From: Luteimonas salinisoli
GTDB taxonomy: Bacteria > Pseudomonadota > Gammaproteobacteria > Xanthomonadales > Xanthomonadaceae
DNA length: 64,000 bases
Assembly (NCBI RefSeq): GCF_013425525.1
Contig: NZ_JACCKA010000082.1
Span: forward strand, 40,596-104,595
Reading direction: 5' to 3'
A program made the translations under genes and the position numbers. Positions 57,471 to 64,000 of the stretch are shown piece by piece (positions within the stretch are counted from its first letter, which is position 1; each line of letters begins with the position of its first letter). Under the pieces are notes generated by a model. It saw only the letters and a list, made by a program, of their open reading frames with translations, made no database searches and was not told where the DNA came from.

Positions 57471-57659
57471 TCACTTCTTCTGGCCGAGCAGGGTGTTGAC
57501 GCGCGCGATCTCGCGGCGCACCCGGCGGGCCTCGTGGGTCTTGGCGAGCTGGCCGGTGGCCTTCTGCATGCGCAGCGAGAACTGCTCCTTGTGCAGGTCC
57601 ACCAGATGGGACTTGAGGTCGTCGCCGGACTTCTCGCGGAGTTCCTTGATCGTAGCCAT
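57471..57659 (-). CDS. rpmC: 50S ribosomal protein L29
   Basis: 62 residues, start [19 protein letters not shown], with the helical core [32 protein letters not shown]29 sits by the tunnel exit and binds nascent-chain factors. Its ATG shares one base with the rplP stop (TGATG), a coupling seen often in this operon. Confidence 0.97.
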   Translation of the reverse strand: MATIKELREKSGDDLKSHLVDLHKEQFSLRMQKATGQLAKTHEARRVRREIARVNTLLGQKK

Positions 57660-58072
57660 CAGCGCACCGTCCGGGTCACGAATTGGGTGGTGACCGAAAG
57701 CTTGGCGGCGGCCAGGCGGAACGCCTCGCGCGCGGTCGCCTCGTCGATGCCCTCGATCTCGAAGATCATCCGCCCGGGCTGCACCTGGGCGACCCAGAAC
57801 TCCACGTTGCCCTTGCCCGAGCCCATCCGGACCTCGATCGGCTTCTTGGTGATCGGCTTGTCGGGGAACACCCGGATCCACATCTTGCCGCCGCGCTTGA
57901 CGTGACGGCTGATGCTGCGGCGTCCGGCCTCGATCTGGCGCGCGGTCAGCTGCCCGGTCTGCGTCGCGCGCAGCCCGTATTCGCCGAAGCTCACGAGATT
58001 GCCGTTCCAGGCCAGGCCGTCGTTGCGGCCCTTGTGCATCTTGCGGTACTTGGTTCGCTTGGGTTGCAGCAT
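57659..58072 (-). CDS. rplP: 50S ribosomal protein L16
   Basis: 137 residues. [20 protein letters not shown] and [25 protein letters not shown] identify L16, which shapes the A-site of the peptidyl transferase centre. It is 3 bp after rpsC and overlaps rpmC by one base. Confidence 0.98.
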   Translation of the reverse strand: MLQPKRTKYRKMHKGRNDGLAWNGNLVSFGEYGLRATQTGQLTARQIEAGRRSISRHVKRGGKMWIRVFPDKPITKKPIEVRMGSGKGNVEFWVAQVQPGRMIFEIEGIDEATAREAFRLAAAKLSVTTQFVTRTVR

Positions 58073-58075
58073 GAC

Positions 58076-58816
58076 TTAGTCCCTCGCCTCGCGATCACGG
58101 TCGCGGCGCGGACCGCGCGGGCGCTCGTTGCGCTCGCCGCGATCGCCACGCGGCGAATCGTCCTGCTTCTCCTGGCCCACCTGGCTGAAATCGAAGATCT
58201 CGCCCTTGTAGATCCAGGTCTTGATGCCGATGATTCCGTAGGTCGTCTTGGCCTCGGCGAAGCCGTAGTCGACGTCGGCGCGCAGCGTATGCAGCGGCAC
58301 GCGGCCTTCCCGGTACCACTCCGAACGTGCGATTTCCGCGCCGTTGAGGCGGCCGGCGACGTTGACCTTGATGCCCAGCGCGCCCAGGCGCATCGCGTTG
58401 CCGACAGCGCGCTTCATCGCGCGGCGGAACATGATGCGGCGCTCGAGCTGCTGCGCGATCGACTCGGCGACCAGCTGCGCGTCGAGTTCGGGCTTGCGCA
58501 CCTCGGTGACGTTGATGTGCGCAGGCACGCCCATCATGTCGCTGACCTCGCGGCGCAGCTTCTCGATGTCCTCGCCGCGCTTGCCGATCACCACGCCCGG
58601 GCGGGCGGTATGGATGGTCACGCGTGCGGTCTTGTTCGGACGCTCGATCATGATCTTGGAGATCCCGGCCTGCGCCAGCTTCTTGCGCAGCATCTCGCGG
58701 ACCTTCAGGTCGGCCGCCAGGTAGTCGGCGAACTCCTTCTTGCCGGCGTACCACTTGGAATTCCAGTCCTTGGAAATGCCGAGGCGGATACCGGTGGGAT
58801 GAACTTTATGACCCAT
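58076..58816 (-). CDS. rpsC: 30S ribosomal protein S3
   Basis: 246 residues. [24 protein letters not shown], the KH-type RNA-binding segment [16 protein letters not shown] and the C-terminal domain [38 protein letters not shown] are S3 features. The last 25 residues are a charged Asp/Arg tail typical of proteobacteria in this lineage. S3 forms part of the mRNA entry helicase. Confidence 0.98.
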   Translation of the reverse strand: MGHKVHPTGIRLGISKDWNSKWYAGKKEFADYLAADLKVREMLRKKLAQAGISKIMIERPNKTARVTIHTARPGVVIGKRGEDIEKLRREVSDMMGVPAHINVTEVRKPELDAQLVAESIAQQLERRIMFRRAMKRAVGNAMRLGALGIKVNVAGRLNGAEIARSEWYREGRVPLHTLRADVDYGFAEAKTTYGIIGIKTWIYKGEIFDFSQVGQEKQDDSPRGDRGERNERPRGPRRDRDREARD

Positions 58817-58818
58817 GG

Positions 58819-59178
58819 TTACTTGCCCTTTCCGGTGGTTTCGCCCACCACCACCGTGATGTGGCTGGTGCGCTTGAGGATGCGGGTGCCGCGGCCCTTG
58901 GCGCGCGCCATGAAGCGCTTCAGGGTCGGGCCCTCGTCCACCATGATGGTGGTGACCGAAAGCTCGTCGACGTCGGCGCCCTGGTTGTTCTCGGCGTTCG
59001 CGATCGCCGATTCGACCACCTTGCGGATCATGTGGGCGGCCTTCTTGTCGGAGAAGCGCAGCAGGTTGACCGCGCGCTCGGCAGACAGCCCGCGCACCTG
59101 GTCGGCGACGAGACGCGCCTTCTGCGGGGAGATGCGCGCGGTCCGCAGGACCGCCCTTGCGCCATTCTGGTTGCTCAT
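58819..59178 (-). CDS. rplV: 50S ribosomal protein L22
   Basis: 119 residues. [25 protein letters not shown] and the beta-hairpin [22 protein letters not shown] reach into the exit tunnel. Start choice matters: ATG 59187 stands directly against AAGGAG with no spacer, so ATG 59178 ([10 protein letters not shown]), nine bases further, is the usable start. It is 13 bp after rpsS. Confidence 0.95.
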   Translation of the reverse strand: MSNQNGARAVLRTARISPQKARLVADQVRGLSAERAVNLLRFSDKKAAHMIRKVVESAIANAENNQGADVDELSVTTIMVDEGPTLKRFMARAKGRGTRILKRTSHITVVVGETTGKGK

Positions 59179-59191
59179 GGTCGTCATCTCC

Positions 59192-59458
59192 TTAACGCGA
59201 CTTCTTGTCGCCGCTGTGACCCTTGAACGTACGGGTCAAGGCGAACTCGCCGAGCTTGTGGCCGACCATGTTCTCGTTGACCAGCACCGGAATGTGGTTT
59301 CTGCCGTTGTGCACGGCGATGGTGTAACCCACCATCTCCGGCAGGATCATCGAACGGCGCGACCAGGTCTTGATCGGGCGCTTGCTGGTGCCCGCGGTCT
59401 CGATCTTCTTGATCAGATGATGATCGACGAACGGACCTTTCTTCAGGGAACGTGCCAT
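59192..59458 (-). CDS. rpsS: 30S ribosomal protein S19
   Basis: 88 residues. [20 protein letters not shown] and the C-terminal [13 protein letters not shown] are S19. ATG 59458 matches other S19 starts; the TTG at 59464 adds two residues. GGAG lies ten bases ahead. S19 pairs with S13 on the head of the small subunit. Confidence 0.97.
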   Translation of the reverse strand: MARSLKKGPFVDHHLIKKIETAGTSKRPIKTWSRRSMILPEMVGYTIAVHNGRNHIPVLVNENMVGHKLGEFALTRTFKGHSGDKKSR

Positions 59459-59464
59459 AGCCAA

Positions 59465-60292
59465 TTAGCTCCTGCGGTCGCGCACGATGAACTGCTGGGT
59501 GCGCTTGTTCTTGCGGGTCTTGTAACCCTTGGTCGGCACGCCCCACGGCGTAACCGGGTGCGGGTTGCCCTGGCCGGCGCGGGCTTCGCCGCCGCCGTGC
59601 GGATGGTCGACCGGGTTCATCGCCGCGCCGCGGACGGTCGGCTTGATGCCGCGCCAGCGCTTGGCGCCGGCCTTGCCCAGCTTCTCCAGGTTGTGCTCGA
59701 CGTTGCCGACCTCGCCGATGGTGGCGCGGCACTCGGCAGGCACCCGGCGCATCTCGCCGGAGCGCAGACGCAGCGTGGCATAGCCCTGCTCGCGTGCGAC
59801 CAGCTGGACCGAGGCGCCCGCGGCGCGCGCGATCTGCGCGCCCTTGCCGGGCTTCATCTCGATGCAGTGCACCGTGGAGCCCATCGGGATGTTGCGCAGC
59901 GGCAGCGTGTTGCCGGTCTTGATCGGCGCATCCGGGCCCGCCATCACCTGGTCGCCGGCCTTCAGGCCCTTCGGCGCGATGATGTAGCGGCGCTCGCCGT
60001 CGACGTAGCACAGCAGGGCGATGTGGGCCGTGCGGTTGGGATCGTATTCGATCCGCTCCACGCGCGCCGGGATGCCTTCCTTGTTGCGCTTGAAGTCGAT
60101 GATCCGGTAGTGCTGCTTGTGGCCACCGCCGATATGACGGGTGGTGATGCGGCCGTGGTGGTTGCGGCCGCCGGTCTTGCCCTGCTTCTCGACCAGCGCG
60201 GCGTGCGGGGCGCCCTTGTGGAGCTCGGGCGTCACCACGCGGACCGCGGAACGGCGGCCGGCGGAAGTAGGCTTGAATTTCATCAATGGCAT
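59465..60292 (-). CDS. rplB: 50S ribosomal protein L2
   Basis: 275 residues; [27 protein letters not shown] and the conserved C-terminal loop [22 protein letters not shown] near the peptidyl transferase centre identify L2. It is required for subunit association. It lies 44 bp after rplW, the longest gap inside the S10 block. Confidence 0.99.
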   Translation of the reverse strand: MPLMKFKPTSAGRRSAVRVVTPELHKGAPHAALVEKQGKTGGRNHHGRITTRHIGGGHKQHYRIIDFKRNKEGIPARVERIEYDPNRTAHIALLCYVDGERRYIIAPKGLKAGDQVMAGPDAPIKTGNTLPLRNIPMGSTVHCIEMKPGKGAQIARAAGASVQLVAREQGYATLRLRSGEMRRVPAECRATIGEVGNVEHNLEKLGKAGAKRWRGIKPTVRGAAMNPVDHPHGGGEARAGQGNPHPVTPWGVPTKGYKTRKNKRTQQFIVRDRRS

Positions 60293-60336
60293 GGGACTGG
60301 ATCCTGTTCAGTGAAGTCCTGCGGAGCAGGGCTTCG

Positions 60337-60681
60337 TCAGACCTTGGCCGTCATCACGTCGATCGACTGGCCCTCGGCCAGCTTCACGTACGCCTTGCGC
60401 CAGTCGCCGCGACGGCCGCTGCGGAAGCGGAAGGACTTGTTCTTTCCCTTCACGTTCAGCACGTTGACCGCCTCGACCTTGACGTCGAAGAGCTTCTCGA
60501 TCGCGGCCTTGATGTCGGCCTTGGTCGCGTCCTTCGACACCTCGAACGCATACTGATTGGAGAGTTCCTGCAGGCGCGCGGTCTTCTCGGAGACGCGCGG
60601 TGCACGAATCACCTCGTAAAGCTTGCTGGCGGCGAGCTCGCGGGTCGCGCCGGCGGTGTTGTCGGTGCTCTTGGCGCTCAT
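60337..60681 (-). CDS. rplW: 50S ribosomal protein L23
   Basis: 114 residues with a short N-terminal extension ([16 protein letters not shown]) before the conserved [21 protein letters not shown]23 docks trigger factor and SRP at the tunnel exit. ATG 60681 overlaps the rplD stop by 4 bp (ATGA), which fixes the start. Confidence 0.97.
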   Translation of the reverse strand: MSAKSTDNTAGATRELAASKLYEVIRAPRVSEKTARLQELSNQYAFEVSKDATKADIKAAIEKLFDVKVEAVNVLNVKGKNKSFRFRSGRRGDWRKAYVKLAEGQSIDVMTAKV

Positions 60682-61283
60682 GCCAGCCACTCCTCGATCT
60701 TCTTGACCGCATCGGCGGTGATCAACACGGTGTCGGACGACACCAGCGCGACCGGGTCCAGCCCCTGGACGTCGCGGACCTGCACGTAGGGCAGGTTGCG
60801 CGCCGACAGGTACAGGTGCTCGGAGGCTTCCTCGGTCACGATCAGCGGACGCCGACCGAGATCGAACTCCTTGAGCTTCGCGATCAGGCCGCTTGTCTTC
60901 GTCTGCTCGATATCGAACGCGTCGACGACCTTCAGACGGCCCTGCCGGTTGAGCTCGGACAGGATCGCCGCCATCGCGGCGCGGTACATCTTGCGGTTGA
61001 CCTTCTGCTCGAAGCTGCGCGGCTTGGCCGCGAAGGTCACGCCGCCGCCGACGAAGATCGGCGCGGTCAGCGCGCCGTGGCGGGCGCCGCCGCCCTTCTG
61101 CCGCTTCGACTTCTTGGTGGTGCCGTTGACCTCGGAGCGGGTCTTCTGCGCCTTGGTGCCGGCACGCCCGGCATTGCGGTAGGCGACGACGACCTGGTGC
61201 ACCAGGTCCTCGCTGAACTCGCGACCGAAGACCGCGTCGGACACCGACAGCTTCTCGCTGCTGTTGTTGATAGCCAGTTCCAT
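60678..61283 (-). CDS. rplD: 50S ribosomal protein L4
   Basis: 201 residues. [42 protein letters not shown] is the tunnel-reaching loop. In E. coli L4 also represses its own S10 operon by acting on the leader RNA; the long leader here (62271-62600) could serve the same end, but this is not shown. It sits 10 bp after rplC. Confidence 0.98.
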   Translation of the reverse strand: MELAINNSSEKLSVSDAVFGREFSEDLVHQVVVAYRNAGRAGTKAQKTRSEVNGTTKKSKRQKGGGARHGALTAPIFVGGGVTFAAKPRSFEQKVNRKMYRAAMAAILSELNRQGRLKVVDAFDIEQTKTSGLIAKLKEFDLGRRPLIVTEEASEHLYLSARNLPYVQVRDVQGLDPVALVSSDTVLITADAVKKIEEWLA

Positions 61284-61293
61284 CGTGGTCTCC

Positions 61294-61947
61294 TTAACCC
61301 TTGCTCGCCGGACGCACGATGACGTCGCCGCCCGGCGCGCCGGGCACCGCGCCCTTGACCGCGATCAGGCCGCGCTCTGCGTCGACCCGGACCACCTCGA
61401 GGTTCTGGGTGCTCTGGTTCCTGGCGCCCATGTGGCCGGACATCTTCTTGCCGGGGAACACGCGGCCGGGCGTCTGGCGCTGGCCGATCGAGCCCGGCGA
61501 GCGATGCGACAGCGAGTTGCCGTGCGTCGCGTCGCCCATCTTGAAGTTCCAGCGCTTGATCGTGCCCTGGAAGCCCTTGCCCTTGGTCACGCCCTGGACG
61601 TCGACGATCTGGCCGACCTCGAAAATGTCGGCCTTGATCTCGCCGCCGACCTGGAAGTCGCCGAGCCGGTCGTCGGCCACGCGGAACTCCCACAAGCCGC
61701 GGCCCGGCTCGACCTTGGCCTTGGCCAGGTGACCGGCCTCGGGCTTGGTGAGCAGCGAAGCGCGACGGGCGCCGACGGTGACCTGTACGGCGCTGTAGCC
61801 GTCGGTGTCGGCGGTCTTCACCTGGGTGATGCGGTTGGGGGTCGCCTCGATCAGGGTCACCGGCACGGACTGGCCGTCCTCGGTGAACACCCGGCTCATG
61901 CCGGCCTTGCGGCCGACGATTCCCAACGAATGCTTCTTCGCGGTCAT
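61294..61947 (-). CDS. rplC: 50S ribosomal protein L3
   Basis: 217 residues. [29 protein letters not shown] at the start and [28 protein letters not shown] later are L3. L3 starts 50S assembly. ATG 61947 is 11 bp after the rpsJ stop. Confidence 0.98.
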   Translation of the reverse strand: MTAKKHSLGIVGRKAGMSRVFTEDGQSVPVTLIEATPNRITQVKTADTDGYSAVQVTVGARRASLLTKPEAGHLAKAKVEPGRGLWEFRVADDRLGDFQVGGEIKADIFEVGQIVDVQGVTKGKGFQGTIKRWNFKMGDATHGNSLSHRSPGSIGQRQTPGRVFPGKKMSGHMGARNQSTQNLEVVRVDAERGLIAVKGAVPGAPGGDVIVRPASKG

Positions 61948-61958
61948 GGTCCGGGCCC

Positions 61959-62270
61959 TCAGGTCAGCTTGATCTGGACGTCGACGCCGGCCGCGAGCTC
62001 GAGCTTCATCAGCGCGTCCACGGTCTTGTCGTTGGGGTCGACGATGTCGAGCACGCGCTTGTGCGTGCGGGTCTCGTACTGGTCGCGCGCGTCCTTGTCG
62101 ACGTGCGGCGAGGTCAGGATGGTGTAGCGCTCGATCTTGGTGGGCAGCGGGATCGGGCCGCGCACCTGCGCGCCGGTCCGCTTGGCCGTTTCGACGATCT
62201 CGCTTGCCGAACGGTCGATCAGGCGATGATCGAACGCTTTCAGCCGGATCCGGATCTTTTGGTCCGCCAT
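61959..62270 (-). CDS. rpsJ: 30S ribosomal protein S10
   Basis: 103 residues; [42 protein letters not shown] is S10. It also works as NusE in antitermination. ATG 62270 is used; the longer in-frame extension is leader sequence. It is the first gene of the S10 operon with a leader of roughly 310 nt. Confidence 0.98.
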   Translation of the reverse strand: MADQKIRIRLKAFDHRLIDRSASEIVETAKRTGAQVRGPIPLPTKIERYTILTSPHVDKDARDQYETRTHKRVLDIVDPNDKTVDALMKLELAAGVDVQIKLT

Positions 62271-62805
62271 GACGAAATTCCTTGGTTGAAAGAGCGACAG
62301 GCCCCGCGGCTGGGTGCGCAAGGCCTCGTGGAATCGACGACTTTCCGGACCGATGCCGCAGGCCCGGGAGTTTCCCTGGGAAAAACGAAGGCAGGCCGGT
62401 CACCCGGCCCGCCCAGACTGAGAACTGCAAGCGCGACGAAATGCCCCTGCCGATGATGTCCCGAACCATTTCGGGACGACCGGGGCGCTGCCGCGCGACA
62501 TTTTCCCTGTCTGGCGAAAACGAGGCGCGTCCTGCCCCTCATTTCGCGGTTCCGCGAAGCCGCCCGAGGCGGCTCCGCGAAGTGGTCGATCATTATAGGG
62601 AGTGGGCCGGGCTGAATGCAACACCCGAACCGCTCGCCGATGCCCGGGAGTTCCCGGAGCCGCGTCCCGCCACCCGGAGGAGGCGCGGACTGTCGTGGCT
62701 CCTGCCAGCCCGCGGCCCACAAGCGGGGCGCGGGCCTGACCCCGGCCTGCACCGGGACGGCGCAGCGACAAAGGCGAGCGCGTCAGGCGCGCCCGCCGCG
62801 CTGCG
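62271..62805 (-). promoter_or_regulatory. 535-bp S10 operon promoter and leader region
   Basis: Holds no gene. In transcript order after the promoter: a segment where two TTCGCGG copies (complements of 62575-62581 and 62552-62558) compete for one CCGCGAA (complement of 62543-62549), with a GCCGCC/GGCGGC hairpin (62559-62573) between; then an 8-bp perfect hairpin GTCCCGAA/TTCGGGAC with a 4-nt loop (62458-62477). Such alternatives fit a regulated leader. No T-rich terminator for tuf is seen between 62622 and 62805. Confidence 0.5.
62592..62621 (-). promoter_or_regulatory. S10 operon promoter
   Basis: Minus-strand TATAAT (62592-62597), a perfect -10, with TTGCAT (62616-62621) 18 bp upstream as a weak -35. 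Transcription would start near 62585, giving a leader of about 315 nt before rpsJ. Confidence 0.6.
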
Positions 62806-63996
<1,191 letters not shown>

Positions 63997-64000
63997 GGTT

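Noticed and set aside
57683..60556. 957-residue plus-strand frame opposite ribosomal protein genes
   Set aside because: It is antisense to rplP-rplW with no family similarity; an artefact of GC-rich codon bias.

Overview
The window is a high-GC chromosomal segment of a gammaproteobacterium, most likely in the Xanthomonadaceae/Lysobacteraceae (Lysobacter, Luteimonas and relatives). The pointers are a GTAG-type REP pair at 33023-33097, an S46 dipeptidyl peptidase, a class II DAHP synthase, a fused HTH-citrate synthase next to prpBC, the folC-dedD-purF order, an RpfF/RpfC pair, and ribosomal operon gene order with no rpmJ after secY. The genus is an inference; no search was run.

Left part (1-12 kb): purF (cut by the edge), a dedD-type SPOR protein, folC and a histidine phosphatase, all on the minus strand. 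Then comes the most unusual block, 3883-8508: a FabF-like ketosynthase and an RpfF-type crotonase in one plus-strand operon, a convergent RpfC-type hybrid histidine kinase ending in REC and HPt domains, and a free-standing acyl carrier protein divergent from the kinase. It reads as a diffusible-signal-factor (cis-2-unsaturated fatty acid) synthesis and sensing circuit with its own ketosynthase and carrier protein. An S46 peptidase and tdh follow.

Middle part (12-47 kb): tdh and kbl (threonine to glycine) are separated by a lipoprotein gene and a 1099-residue LysM protein of unknown function. Next are an OmpA-family porin with a clear terminator, prpD, a LysR regulator with a divergent aldo/keto reductase-dehydrogenase-fadH run, a SleB-like hydrolase, a tightly coupled prpB-GNAT-prpC operon with a divergent HTH-citrate synthase fusion, an M14-like lipoprotein, and prpE. 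The 2-methylcitrate route for propionyl-CoA is thus nearly complete but split over about 15 kb. A GT-C type membrane protein, mdh, a thioredoxin-like protein, an aminotransferase, ppiB, typA, thpR, a lipoprotein amidase, DAHP synthase and dsbB complete this part.

Right part (47-64 kb): alpha, spc and S10 operons in one minus-strand run (rpsJ to rplQ, with rpoA and secY), preceded by tuf. Most intergenic gaps are 0-44 bp, but eight exceed 100 bp. Four of those hold copies of a three-hairpin repeat whose distal stem changes in sequence while keeping its pairing (one gap has two copies). Two hold inverted arrays of AATCGAG/GTGATTC-like heptamers, and one holds a separate perfect palindrome. Related CATCCATG-core hairpins also fill the long gap at 39842-40509.
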